This document shows, one piece after another, positions 44,242-53,175 of a DNA stretch of 64,000 bases. The translations under genes and the position numbers were made by a program. The stretch covers positions 4,216,001 to 4,280,000 of the forward strand of contig NZ_CP110011.1 in assembly GCF_025947345.1 (NCBI RefSeq), given 5' to 3'. Numbering within the stretch: position 1 is the stretch's first letter; every line of letters starts with the position of its first letter. The notes under the pieces are model-generated. The model searched no databases and had not been told where the DNA came from. It worked only from the letters and a program-made list of their open reading frames with translations. The DNA comes from Flavobacterium sp. N502536 (GTDB lineage: Bacteria; Bacteroidota; Bacteroidia; Flavobacteriales; Flavobacteriaceae).

Positions 44242-44324
44242 ATTAGATAATGTGGCAATTAGTCAATTAGAAAATTACTTCATTGACACATTATCTCATT
44301 GGCACATTATCTAATTGACTAATT
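44242..44324. repeat. Interleaved inverted repeats (A-B-A'-B')
   Basis: ATTAGATAATGTG (44242-44254) pairs with CACATTATCTAAT (44303-44315), 13 bp perfect. AATTAGTCAATTAG (44257-44270) pairs with CTAATTGACTAATT (44311-44324), 14 bp perfect. Right arms overlap by 5 nt. A third partial copy (GACACATTATCTCATT) lies near 44284-44299. It fills the convergent gap and runs into the stop codon of the DUF1697 gene. Confidence 0.88.
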
Positions 44325-44862
44325 AAGAATACATGTTCAGTAAGTTAGTAACGGTGTTCCAGTTTCTAATTGTGGCTGTTACATTTAGTTTTTTCTCTAT
44401 ATATTTTTGATCAAATCTCGTTTTTCCGGCTCCAACGGCATACTTAATAAAAATTTTATTCCCGTCGATACTTGCTTCATCCGGCTTGAACTGGCTAATT
44501 TTAAGATCGTTTATATTTTCGTTTTTTAAGGCAACTGAAACAAAAGCGACATAGAGTTTTTTGGTATCAATATCTTTTTCTTTCAAAAATGGGTTGTTTT
44601 CAAAACACAATTCTAAATCTTTTTTAGTAATAACGACCACAGGAACTTCGTGTCCGAAAACCTTAAAAATTTCCTGTTTGATCATGAAACCTACTTTAGA
44701 AGCGCTTTCTTCTTCTGTATCAACAAATACATTGCCGGACTGTAAATACGTACGTACATTTTGAAAGCCGATATTTTCTAACATCGCTTTCAAAGCCTCC
44801 ATTTTCATCATGTTGTGACCGGAAACATTAATACCACGCAAAAGTGCTAAATGTGTTATCAT
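44323..44862 (-). CDS. DUF1697 domain protein
   Basis: 179 residues, full length. Family signature at the N-terminus: LALLRGINVSGHNMMKMEAL then YLQSGNVFVDTE; the end RNWNTVTNLLNMYS is also typical. Cytoplasmic, alpha/beta. Biochemical function unknown. Single gene; ATG at 44862. Confidence 0.95.
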   Translation of the reverse strand: MITHLALLRGINVSGHNMMKMEALKAMLENIGFQNVRTYLQSGNVFVDTEEESASKVGFMIKQEIFKVFGHEVPVVVITKKDLELCFENNPFLKEKDIDTKKLYVAFVSVALKNENINDLKISQFKPDEASIDGNKIFIKYAVGAGKTRFDQKYIEKKLNVTATIRNWNTVTNLLNMYS

Positions 44863-44938
44863 TCTTTTTGTTTTTTGTTCAAAGATAAAGATTTCAATTC
44901 TTTTCTGCTCTTTCCAGGAAGACTTAGATCTATCTCAA

Positions 44939-46705
44939 CTATTCGTCCTCTTCGCCTACTTCGATACCAAATCGTACTAAAAAATCATTTAGTTGTGTTT
45001 TGTACTTCTCTTTTGCCTGGTTTACAATTTCATCCGTTTCTTCGGTTGATGTTATGGTGTCAAGATTAAATTCTTTTTTAACCCATTGTTCAAAAGCTTC
45101 TTTATTCTCACTTTCTTCATAATATTCTTCATCCTTATAAAAATAAGCCGAATCAAAATCAACTGAAATTTCGGTATCAAAAGTTAACAGATGAATTAAT
45201 TCACGAGTGTTTTCTGCCACGACATGAATTCCGCCTTCGTCACCAAAAACCACTATCGGACACTTATTTAAATCATCGTCTATGAGCCAGTACGCATACG
45301 AACTTCCTGATCCGTTTGCTCCTGCAAATTCAATAAAACTGTTGTAAAATTCTTCTTCTTCCGACCATGTTTTGATACCGGTCTTGTCCTCAGTTATGGT
45401 CAAACCAAAACATTCTGAATAGCTTTCTACACCATATTCCTGCTCGAATTTATATAATTTCACTAAATCTGCAGGTAAAACATACTTACCAAACTGAGCT
45501 GAGTATTCTTCTAATGAAAAACTGCCGTCGTATTCAGCATATTCGGTTTCGTCGCTTTCTTCTTCTTCAACGGGTTCTTCCACAAGCACTTCAAAAGCTT
45601 TTAAGACTCCACGTTTTATACCGTAAAACTCAATTCCGACCGCAGTTTCGTCGTTCATCCATTGGTATTTTGGATCTCCCTCTTCATCAAGATATTCCAA
45701 AAGGAGTGTAATTTTCTCCGTATCATGACACCACAAACCGCGCATTCTGATATTAAAACCATTTTCAATTTCTTCTGAAATCTGACTGTATTTCATTCCT
45801 TCATAATCAAAAGAAATAAACAAGTACGTGGTACCATCGATGTGGCGATAAAGCCTTTCGTCGTTTTTAAACTCTTCTTTTTCGGATAAAACTTCAATTA
45901 AATTTACAAATTGATTGCGGAAATCACTGTACTGATACTTTTCAGTTTTGTCATAATCAATAATGGATAGCCCTTTTTTAAAGGCTTCCTCATAATAATT
46001 ATTTCCTAGAATCTCTGTATCATATTGGGTTTGCTCTATAAGAGAATCGTTTGCAATATCGCTTAGTTTATGCGTTGATGGCAGATAATTTTCTACTGTT
46101 ATAATTGAACCTTCAGCTGTAGTTAGATTGCTGCAAATTAACACATCAGGTCGGCTTACATTAACAATTGCCTGAACATTGGTAAACCGTTCAAAATGCA
46201 TCCACATATCATCGCTGTAGATAAGCCAGGCTGTAACATCGCCTTTAACAAAGAGCTCTCCATGGTTGTATTCGCCTATAAGCGAATCGCATTTTAAGCC
46301 ACCACCCAAATAATGAACACTTCCAAACAAAGTAATATTTACAGTAGTTGTTTCTCCTAAAACAATTAAGGCCGGTGAGTTATCAGTATCATAAGAGCTT
46401 ATACATTTCCCCACTGTTAGATTTCCTTTGAAAATAAATCCAAGTATAAAAACATCCGAATGTTCTTCTGTACTATAATCCATCTCAAACGAATCCATTT
46501 CTACATTTTCTTCAGCTAGTAGAAATATCGAATTTTCTTCGTAGTCGGGAAAACGCCAGCTGTCTTCAAAAACGTTGTATATTTTCTGATTGTTAAAATC
46601 GGTAAGATCTCCAATAATAGTATGTGCTTCGTGTCGATTGATCACTTTGAATGCAACACCTGCAAAGGTCATGGTTTCAAAAGGAACTTTTTCTTCGTTA
46701 GTCAT
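44939..46705 (-). CDS. Large acidic protein with beta-helix-like and SMI1/KNR4 (SUKH)-like domains
   Basis: 588 residues, very acidic, no signal peptide. An N-terminal module (about 60-190) has short repeating strands such as VLGETTTVNITLFGSVHYLG and GELFVKGDVTAWLIYSDD, like the polymer-forming beta-helix found in some toxin-immunity proteins. A central region (250-390) is unknown. The C-terminal part (about 410-540: FSLEEYSAQFGKYVLPADL, LYKFEQEYG, IVVFGDEGGIHVVAENT) resembles SMI1/KNR4-SUKH domains, which are common immunity proteins against polymorphic toxins. No toxin gene is adjacent. I chose ATG 46705 over an earlier TTG. Domain calls are by pattern only. Confidence 0.8.
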   Translation of the reverse strand: MTNEEKVPFETMTFAGVAFKVINRHEAHTIIGDLTDFNNQKIYNVFEDSWRFPDYEENSIFLLAEENVEMDSFEMDYSTEEHSDVFILGFIFKGNLTVGKCISSYDTDNSPALIVLGETTTVNITLFGSVHYLGGGLKCDSLIGEYNHGELFVKGDVTAWLIYSDDMWMHFERFTNVQAIVNVSRPDVLICSNLTTAEGSIITVENYLPSTHKLSDIANDSLIEQTQYDTEILGNNYYEEAFKKGLSIIDYDKTEKYQYSDFRNQFVNLIEVLSEKEEFKNDERLYRHIDGTTYLFISFDYEGMKYSQISEEIENGFNIRMRGLWCHDTEKITLLLEYLDEEGDPKYQWMNDETAVGIEFYGIKRGVLKAFEVLVEEPVEEEESDETEYAEYDGSFSLEEYSAQFGKYVLPADLVKLYKFEQEYGVESYSECFGLTITEDKTGIKTWSEEEEFYNSFIEFAGANGSGSSYAYWLIDDDLNKCPIVVFGDEGGIHVVAENTRELIHLLTFDTEISVDFDSAYFYKDEEYYEESENKEAFEQWVKKEFNLDTITSTEETDEIVNQAKEKYKTQLNDFLVRFGIEVGEEDE

Positions 46706-46748
46706 AATAAGGGCAAATTGTCTTAAACATCTTAACAAATCTACTTAT

Positions 46749-46756
46749 TATCTTTG
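46749..46756 (+). promoter_or_regulatory. Possible recG promoter -7 element (TATCTTTG)
   Basis: Exact TAnnTTTG match on the plus strand, 206 nt before the recG ATG, with a TTG 28 nt upstream (longer than usual). If used, the hairpin at 46828-46931 would be in the recG leader. Confidence 0.4.
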
Positions 46757-46827
46757 TTTTTCAAAATAGCAAACCGACAATTTCGACTTTCAAATTTCCC
46801 AATTAAAATATATCTTCGCAGTTAGGA

Positions 46828-46931
46828 AAGAAAATAGATCAAAAAAATAGAATCAAGAACAAAGAAGATAGAGTAAATTCTACATCTTGTAGTCTTTGTT
46901 CTATAATCTTGAATCTTGGCTCTATTTTCTT
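46828..46931 (+). repeat. Nested triple hairpin in the recG leader
   Basis: Three nested perfect pairs: AAGAAAATAGA (46828-46838) with TCTATTTTCTT (46921-46931), AGAACAAAGA (46856-46865) with TCTTTGTTCT (46893-46902), and CTACA (46880-46884) with TGTAG (46888-46892). It ends 31 nt before the recG ATG. Confidence 0.75.
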
Positions 46932-46962
46932 GACTCTACAATCTAAAATCTAAAATCACTAC

Positions 46963-49071
46963 ATGTCTAATAATCTCCTTGAAACCCCAATCGAATACTT
47001 AAAAGGCGTTGGTCCGAGTCGTGGACAGCTGCTTCGTAAGGAATTGGGAATTCATAAGTATGGAGATTTAGTTAATTTTTACCCCAACAGGTATATCGAC
47101 CGGACGCGTTATTATAAAATTAATGAACTTCAAAATACCGGTTCTGAGGTGCAGATTATTGGAAAGATAATCAACATTAAAACGGTTGAATTTGCGAAGA
47201 ATAAAAAACGTCTGGTGGCTACTTTTGTAGATGATACAGGGCAAATTGACTTGAATTGGTTTCAGGGACACAAATGGGTTCGCGAGAGTTTGAAACTGAA
47301 TGAAGTTTGTGTGATTTTTGGAAAATGTTCGTTGTATGGAAGCCAGTTCAGTATGGCGCATCCCGAAATCGAATTGTGGAGCGAGCACGAAAGAAGCCTT
47401 CGCTCGGCCATGCAACCGGTTTATCCTTCAACAGAAACTCTGGCCAATAAAGGCATCTCAAACCGAACCATTAACAAATTAATGGAGCAATTGTTTCTGG
47501 AGACTCAGGCTTTGTTTACAGAGACTTTTCCAGCCTATTTAATCGAAGAACTAAGACTTATTTCAAAGAGAGCGGCTCTGTTTAACATTCATTTTCCAAA
47601 AAGTACCGATGCTTTGGCTAAAGCCCAATATCGCTTAAAATTTGAAGAGCTGTTTTTTATACAACTGCAGTTAATAACCAAAAATCTAATTCGGAAACAC
47701 AAAATCAAAGGACATCCTTTTGTAAAAGTGGGTGAATTTTTCAATGAATTTTACCAGCATCACCTGCCCTTTCAGCTAACAAACGCTCAAAAAAGAGTGG
47801 TGAAAGAAATTCGCTCCGACATGGGAAGTAATGCCCAAATGAATCGATTGTTACAGGGAGACGTAGGTTCCGGAAAAACGATTGTCGCTTTTATGAGTAT
47901 GCTTTTGGCCATAGACAACGGTTTCCAAGCCTGTCTGATGGCTCCGACAGAAATCCTTGCCAATCAGCATTTTATCGGATTGTCGGAATTAGCTAAAACA
48001 CTAAATATCAACATAAAACTCCTAACTGGTTCAAGTAAAACTGCAGCCAGAAAGATCATTCATGAAGAACTCGAAAACGGAAGTTTACAGATCTTAATTG
48101 GTACACATGCACTTTTGGAAGACAAGGTAAAGTTTCAAAATTTAGGTCTTGCTGTAATTGACGAGCAGCATCGTTTTGGTGTAGAACAACGTTCGAAATT
48201 GTGGAAGAAGAATGAAATTCCGCCGCACGTTTTGGTGATGACCGCGACCCCTATTCCGCGAACTTTAGCGATGAGTTTGTACGGTGATCTGGACATTTCG
48301 GTAATTGACGAATTACCTCCGGGACGAAAACCCATTCAAACCGTTCATCGCTACGACAGCAATCGTCTGAAAGTATGGAAATTCCTGCGCGACGAAATTG
48401 CCCTGGGAAGACAAATTTATATCGTTTATCCGTTGATTCAGGAATCGGAAAAAATGGATTTCAAAGATCTGATGGACGGTTACGAAAGTATTTCCCGTGA
48501 TTTTCCATTGCCGCAGTATTCGATTTCGATCTTACATGGAAAAATGAAACCTGCCGATAAAGATGCTGAAATGAAACGCTTTTCGGAAGGTAAAACCAAT
48601 ATTATGGTCGCAACAACCGTAATTGAGGTGGGTGTTAATGTGCCTAACGCGAGTGTAATGATTATCGAAAGTGCCGAACGTTTCGGATTGTCTCAGCTGC
48701 ATCAGCTGCGAGGACGTGTGGGACGTGGAGCAGAACAAAGTTATTGCATACTTATGACGAGTTTCAAGTTGAGCTCTGACAGTAAAACCCGAATGGAAAC
48801 AATGGTTCAGACTAACGATGGGTTCGAAATTGCCGAAGTAGATCTTAAGCTGCGCGGCCCGGGCGATTTAATGGGGACTCAGCAAAGCGGTGTTTTAAAC
48901 CTTCAGATAGCCGATATAGTCCGTGACAGGGATATTTTAAGTACGGCTCGTAATTATGCCATGAAGATTTTAAAAGAAGACGGCCCGCTTCAAAAACCGG
49001 AACATGCCATCCTTAAAGCTGTTTTTATCGAGCTGACTAAAAAGAAGAATATTTGGAATTATATTAGTTAG
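46963..49071 (+). CDS. recG: ATP-dependent DNA helicase RecG
   Basis: 702 residues, usual length. The N-terminal wedge/OB domain includes VQIIGKIINIKTVEF, then SF2 helicase motifs: GDVGSGKT (I, about 299), VIDEQHRFGVEQR (II, DEQH), MTATPIPRTLA (III), VATTVIEVGVNVPNA (V) and QLRGRVGRG (VI). RecG remodels stalled forks and Holliday junctions. The stop is followed after 2 nt by an octamer repeat array. Confidence 0.98.
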   Translation: MSNNLLETPIEYLKGVGPSRGQLLRKELGIHKYGDLVNFYPNRYIDRTRYYKINELQNTGSEVQIIGKIINIKTVEFAKNKKRLVATFVDDTGQIDLNWFQGHKWVRESLKLNEVCVIFGKCSLYGSQFSMAHPEIELWSEHERSLRSAMQPVYPSTETLANKGISNRTINKLMEQLFLETQALFTETFPAYLIEELRLISKRAALFNIHFPKSTDALAKAQYRLKFEELFFIQLQLITKNLIRKHKIKGHPFVKVGEFFNEFYQHHLPFQLTNAQKRVVKEIRSDMGSNAQMNRLLQGDVGSGKTIVAFMSMLLAIDNGFQACLMAPTEILANQHFIGLSELAKTLNINIKLLTGSSKTAARKIIHEELENGSLQILIGTHALLEDKVKFQNLGLAVIDEQHRFGVEQRSKLWKKNEIPPHVLVMTATPIPRTLAMSLYGDLDISVIDELPPGRKPIQTVHRYDSNRLKVWKFLRDEIALGRQIYIVYPLIQESEKMDFKDLMDGYESISRDFPLPQYSISILHGKMKPADKDAEMKRFSEGKTNIMVATTVIEVGVNVPNASVMIIESAERFGLSQLHQLRGRVGRGAEQSYCILMTSFKLSSDSKTRMETMVQTNDGFEIAEVDLKLRGPGDLMGTQQSGVLNLQIADIVRDRDILSTARNYAMKILKEDGPLQKPEHAILKAVFIELTKKKNIWNYIS

Positions 49072-49073
49072 CA

Positions 49074-49121
49074 AGGTACTGAGGTGCTAAGATGCTAAGG
49101 TTCTGAGGTTCTGAGGTTTTT
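49074..49121. repeat. CTNAG octamer array (6 units)
   Basis: Six units in exact 8-bp register on the plus strand: AGGTACTG, AGGTGCTA, AGATGCTA, AGGTTCTG, AGGTTCTG, AGGTTTTT, then a T-run. It begins 2 nt after the recG stop and could act as its terminator. Confidence 0.8.
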
Positions 49122-49306
49122 TTTTTCTTTTTTTATACCTGATTACTAGTGTTTTACTGCATTTGGGTAAAAAAAAATACTTCACTGTAATAAAGAGTAA
49201 AAATTCAACGACTGATGTTTTTGGTGATTTAAATTCGTTGGGGGACAAATTTTTGGAAGTCGAATATGTTAATCTCTTACAATGAAGTATATAATTCTGC
49301 TAAAGC

Positions 49307-49909
49307 TTATTTTTTAGGGGCTGATTTCTTTTCGAAAAGACCACTAAAAAGCCCTTTGCTTATTTTGTTTTTATCGTCTTTGCCTGTAGCGATCAAATGA
49401 TCTACATACTCGGTGTATGTTTTTTTGCGCTCTTCTAAAAAGCCAATCAAATAGTCTTCGGCAGCGCCCATTCCGCTTGCTTCTTCGATATGCAGCAATT
49501 TTTTGTACAAAGGCTCAATAAACTTTGTAATGATTTCGTCCGGTACCGCCTTTCTGGTTCCGAAATAGCCAACAATTTCTCCGTCACCATCAGCTATAAT
49601 TTTAAAATCGGTTACAACCCAATAATAGCGCCCTGTTTTAGACATATTTTTGATAATGACATGGATATTCTGACTCGATTTAATACTGTCCCATAAGAAT
49701 TTAAAAATCACTTTGGGCATATCAGGATGTCGCACTATATTATGAGCGTGACCGATTAATTCATGCTCATCATATCCCGAAACGTCAATAAACGCTTCGT
49801 TTGCATATAAAATAGTTCCTTTTGTATCGGTTTTACTTAATAATACTTTGGTTCTGATCCAGTCGACCTCTCTGTCTGATGGAATCGGGCGGGTAATTCT
49901 GTTGTCCAT
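49307..49909 (-). CDS. Aer-like PAS domain protein
   Basis: 200 residues. One PAS domain at about 15-125 of the aerotaxis (Aer) type: TDTKGTILYANEAFIDVSGY, then ELIGHAHNIVRHPDMP, then GRYYWVVTDF and GEIVGYFGTR. In Aer this fold binds FAD and senses redox. The remainder is a helical tail with a basic end (FEKKSAPKK) and no kinase, HAMP or methyl-accepting domain. It lies 114 nt after the membrane-sensor gene on the same strand; the two may work together, which is inference. Confidence 0.88.
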   Translation of the reverse strand: MDNRITRPIPSDREVDWIRTKVLLSKTDTKGTILYANEAFIDVSGYDEHELIGHAHNIVRHPDMPKVIFKFLWDSIKSSQNIHVIIKNMSKTGRYYWVVTDFKIIADGDGEIVGYFGTRKAVPDEIITKFIEPLYKKLLHIEEASGMGAAEDYLIGFLEERKKTYTEYVDHLIATGKDDKNKISKGLFSGLFEKKSAPKK

Positions 49910-50023
49910 AAGTCCTGTATTTAAAATTAATAAGCAATCATCCTTTTGCCTTGGGCCTGTATTTTTTCTTAAGTGTATTTAATAAATAAGTAACTGACTT
50001 TTAACACACTAGCTATCTTTATT

Positions 50024-50878
50024 TTAACTTCTGGTATCGGTCGATTTCACATGAATATCGTTTACCAGGTCGTCTATTTTCTTGGCACTTTCACGCATCA
50101 TTTCAAGATAACTCAACAATTTATCATTGTCTGTATGTCCTTTCGAAACATCAATAAGTTTAAGCACTGAGCTTACCGGTAGTTTTAAATCGAGCGTAGT
50201 TCTGTGAATAAAATCGTTGTAATCTTTAGTAGCGGTTAACGAACTGTATTTTGCCGAAGCCAGCTTCATGTTCTCTAATTCGTATTCGTCTGATATTTTA
50301 GAGATGTGATTCTGGCTGTGTTCTTTAAAATAATACGCCCAGTAGCCGTTCATAAAAAATACAACTGCCGCCAGAACAACGTGGATCAAGAAGGTTTCCA
50401 AATCAAAATTAACCTGCGAAAAGTACAGCTGTAGTCCTTTTGGATCGTTGAAAACCGTATTTTGCATATAGGCCAAAGCCCCGTGATGCAATACCACTAA
50501 AAGCGTTAAGGGAATCTGCAATTTCCAGTTTTGATAGATAATCAAAATTGTACTGGCGATAAAAACGGTAAAATGCATTTCGAACAAACCGTGCATCTGA
50601 TAAATATACTGCGCCATAAATATAGCCAAAACAATGGCCAGCACATATTGATAAAAGTTGGATTTTTTGAAGAAAAACTTTGCCGAATAATACAGTAATA
50701 AATTCAGAAGACCTACTCCCACTCCAACCTCAAACGTATCGTATTTAAAGGCCAAAGCAATTCCGAGAAGAAAATAAATCGCTAATACATAATTGATAAT
50801 GGTGTCTGATCTTTGTGTCATTGTCGACATAAAATTGTGCAAATAATCTTGTTCATTCAAACTGGCTCTTGTTTTCAT
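50024..50878 (-). CDS. Multi-helix membrane sensor with a truncated kinase-like (DHp) tail
   Basis: 284 residues. Six to seven membrane helices fill 25-205, with MHGLFEMHFTVFIASTILII and LHHGALAYMQ, matching the membrane sensor module found at the N-terminus of some chemoreceptors and diguanylate cyclases. After a coiled-coil, residues 235-280 (DYNDFIHRTTLDLKLPVSSV) resemble a histidine-kinase dimerisation helix pair, but no HATPase follows, so it cannot phosphorylate on its own. It is placed between the thioredoxin-like gene and the PAS gene on the same strand. Confidence 0.78.
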   Translation of the reverse strand: MKTRASLNEQDYLHNFMSTMTQRSDTIINYVLAIYFLLGIALAFKYDTFEVGVGVGLLNLLLYYSAKFFFKKSNFYQYVLAIVLAIFMAQYIYQMHGLFEMHFTVFIASTILIIYQNWKLQIPLTLLVVLHHGALAYMQNTVFNDPKGLQLYFSQVNFDLETFLIHVVLAAVVFFMNGYWAYYFKEHSQNHISKISDEYELENMKLASAKYSSLTATKDYNDFIHRTTLDLKLPVSSVLKLIDVSKGHTDNDKLLSYLEMMRESAKKIDDLVNDIHVKSTDTRS

Positions 50879-50909
50879 AAATTAAAATGATTTAGGTTAA
50901 GAATTTGGT

Positions 50910-51506
50910 TTATTTATTGCATTTTGGTAGCGAACATCCGTAGGCTCTCAGAGCCAAAGCATCAAACGAGGGGGAGTGATTTTGTTTTAATAGAGCATCA
51001 ATTGCCATTTGAGCATAATTACTGTCGGCATTCGTGCAGTACCTGGTTTTATTGTAGTTTCCGCGGTAATACAACTGCTGTGAACCGTCCAGTAGCACAG
51101 CCTGCGGAGTAGAGAATACACCACAGTTTTTGGCGATACTCTGATCAAAGTAAACCGGAATCTTAGCGTCAAACTTATCCTGAATTTCTTCTATGGTAAA
51201 TGTTTTTTCTTTGTTGAGTACTACGATTTTAAAATTAATCTGATCACCATATTTCTTAATGAGCTCGCTTACATGAGGAATGTTAAAACGCGAACAAGGA
51301 CAATCGGGATTAAAAAAGTGGATAAAAATAGGTTTTCGGTCTGCGACGCAGCACTTTAAGTCAACTCTACTTCCTACGGCTATCTCTTTGTAGTTTTTAG
51401 GAACCGGTGTAGGTAAACTGTATTTAAATTCGTTTTGCCAAAACAAAAACGATATAGCGGCAACTAACAATGCCATCCATAAACCAACTAGTAATTTTTT
51501 TAGCAT
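50910..51506 (-). CDS. Membrane-anchored thioredoxin-like protein
   Basis: 198 residues. An N-terminal membrane helix (about 5-23) anchors a thioredoxin-fold domain in the periplasm. The redox site is CPC (Cys69, Cys71) in FFNPDCPCSRFN, a CxC rather than CxxC; STPQAVLLDG contains the cis-Pro. Extra cysteines (52-53 and a C-terminal CSLPKC) could form further disulfides. It resembles the DUF6436 family. It starts the 49307-51506 run; 31 nt separate it from the membrane-sensor gene. Confidence 0.82.
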   Translation of the reverse strand: MLKKLLVGLWMALLVAAISFLFWQNEFKYSLPTPVPKNYKEIAVGSRVDLKCCVADRKPIFIHFFNPDCPCSRFNIPHVSELIKKYGDQINFKIVVLNKEKTFTIEEIQDKFDAKIPVYFDQSIAKNCGVFSTPQAVLLDGSQQLYYRGNYNKTRYCTNADSNYAQMAIDALLKQNHSPSFDALALRAYGCSLPKCNK

Positions 51507-52029
51507 AAACAGGTGAATTTGGGGTGAAAACTTAAAAAATGTCTAAACAATTGTTAACTAACTGCTTTACTATTTAACTATTTTAACTTTGAATAAAATA
51601 AAAAATCTACATATTTTAACGCTTAACCCTCAAAAACATTAGCCGTCAGATAAAAAACATGTCATTTTGTTTAAGCTTATCAATGTTACAAATAAAATCG
51701 ATAAACTGCAAATAAAATCGGACAAAATACACAAAATTGTAGCTTTGTGCGTTTTTTTCTATTTTTGAAACCCGTAGTTCTACGTCTTTTGTGCGTAAAA
51801 CCATAAAAAAGACTTTTGCGAACCTTATTTTACTCCCATGTAATTTATTTTCATTTTTTTTCACTTCTACATTAAACCATTGTAAAGGAAAACAGTCTAA
51901 TCAGGGCCTTGTTTAAAATTTGTACGTACAAATGTTAAATAAAAGCTAAGCTCTTCAGATTTCACAACAAAAAGTTAAATTTGTGAGCTTACTAAAAACA
52001 TACACCAAAAATACATTTACCTCAAGTTT
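51507..52029. other. 523-nt divergent intergenic stretch
   Basis: Separates the thioredoxin-like gene from the RND operon. Very AT-rich. A 72-codon minus-strand frame (51646-51864) looks spurious. The plus-strand promoter element at 51976-51983 is the only clear signal; no hairpin of note and no regulator-binding palindrome was recognised. Confidence 0.6.
51976..51983 (+). promoter_or_regulatory. Probable RND operon promoter -7 element (TAAATTTG)
   Basis: Exact TAnnTTTG match, 46 nt before the ATG of the adaptor gene. No convincing -33 TTG. Confidence 0.5.
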
Positions 52030-53094
52030 ATGAAAGTAAAAAACCTTGTTTACGCCCTTTTAATCATTGTATTGGGAGGATTTATTGCCTACAGAGTCGT
52101 ATCGAACAAAAAGAAGAACGACGAATCAAAAAAGTTTGGAGACAAAGACACTCCTACGACTGTAACCGGAATTATTGTTAAAACTTCCACTTTCGATAAT
52201 AATTTATCGTTATCAGGGTCTATTGAGGCAAACGAGCAAATCGAAATTCGGAGCGAGGTTTCGGGAATTGTGGAAGGAATTTATTTCACAGAAGGTACTT
52301 TTGTAAACAAAGGTCAGGTGCTTTTTAAAGTAAATGATATTGAACTGAAAGCGCAACTAAGACAAGCGGTAACCAGAGAAGGTCTGGCTGCTGAGAATGA
52401 AAGAAGAGCCAAACTGTTACTTCAAAAAGAAGCAATCAGTCAGGAAGAATTTGATGTTGCCAGAGCCGATCATGCGTCTGCACAGGCACAAAGTCAGTTA
52501 ATCAGAGCTCAGATTGCAAAAACTTCGGTTAAAGCTCCTTTCTCAGGAAAAATCGGTTTGCGTTCTATTTCGCCGGGAACTTACATCACCCCTACTATTT
52601 TGGTGGCTAAACTGGTAAACACCGGTAAACTAAAAATTACATTTTCTATTCCTGAAAAGTACGCTTCACAAGTAAAAACAGGATCATCGATTGATTTTAC
52701 CGTTTCAGGTTCTGACAAAGTCTATTCAGCAAAAACATACGCTATCGAACCGGAAGTTGAAGTAGCTACACGTACACTGCAAGTTCGCGCTATTGCTGAT
52801 AATATTGACGGAAAACTTTTTCCAGGAACTTTTGCCGATGTAAAATTGCCTTTAAACATTATAAAAGACGCTATCGTAGTGCCTTCAGAAGCAATTATTC
52901 CGGTACAAAGCGGTAAAAAAGTATACATCGCCAATAATGGTAAGGCCAAAGAAGTTATGGTGGATGCTACTACAAGAACGGACTCTTCTATTTTAATTTT
53001 ATCGGGATTAAAAGCCGGAGATACTTTAATTACAAGTGGTGTGATGTCGTTAAAAAATGAAGCTCCCGTAAAAGTTAACGTAAAAAAGTCGTAA
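52030..53094 (+). CDS. RND efflux periplasmic adaptor subunit (HlyD/MFP family)
   Basis: 354 residues. An N-terminal anchor helix (about 7-23) is followed by the barrel-sandwich/lipoyl halves (LSLSGSIEANEQIEIRSEVS and VKAPFSGKIGLRSISPGTYI), an alpha hairpin with QAVTREGLAAENERRAKLLL, and a beta-barrel with LFPGTFADVKLPL. It bridges the inner-membrane pump and the outer-membrane channel. First gene of the adaptor-pump-TolC operon, 81 nt before the pump gene. Confidence 0.96.
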   Translation: MKVKNLVYALLIIVLGGFIAYRVVSNKKKNDESKKFGDKDTPTTVTGIIVKTSTFDNNLSLSGSIEANEQIEIRSEVSGIVEGIYFTEGTFVNKGQVLFKVNDIELKAQLRQAVTREGLAAENERRAKLLLQKEAISQEEFDVARADHASAQAQSQLIRAQIAKTSVKAPFSGKIGLRSISPGTYITPTILVAKLVNTGKLKITFSIPEKYASQVKTGSSIDFTVSGSDKVYSAKTYAIEPEVEVATRTLQVRAIADNIDGKLFPGTFADVKLPLNIIKDAIVVPSEAIIPVQSGKKVYIANNGKAKEVMVDATTRTDSSILILSGLKAGDTLITSGVMSLKNEAPVKVNVKKS

Positions 53095-53175
53095 AGCCGA
53101 AAGTTCAAAGTCTTACAGTCATAGGTTTAAAAATTAGAAAACTAAAATTTAAACGCTAAAACCCAAAAATCTCAT

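Noticed and set aside
51646..51864. 72-codon minus-strand frame in the gap before the RND operon
   Set aside because: Very AT-rich, no domain or family pattern, no promoter or ribosome site seen; likely chance.
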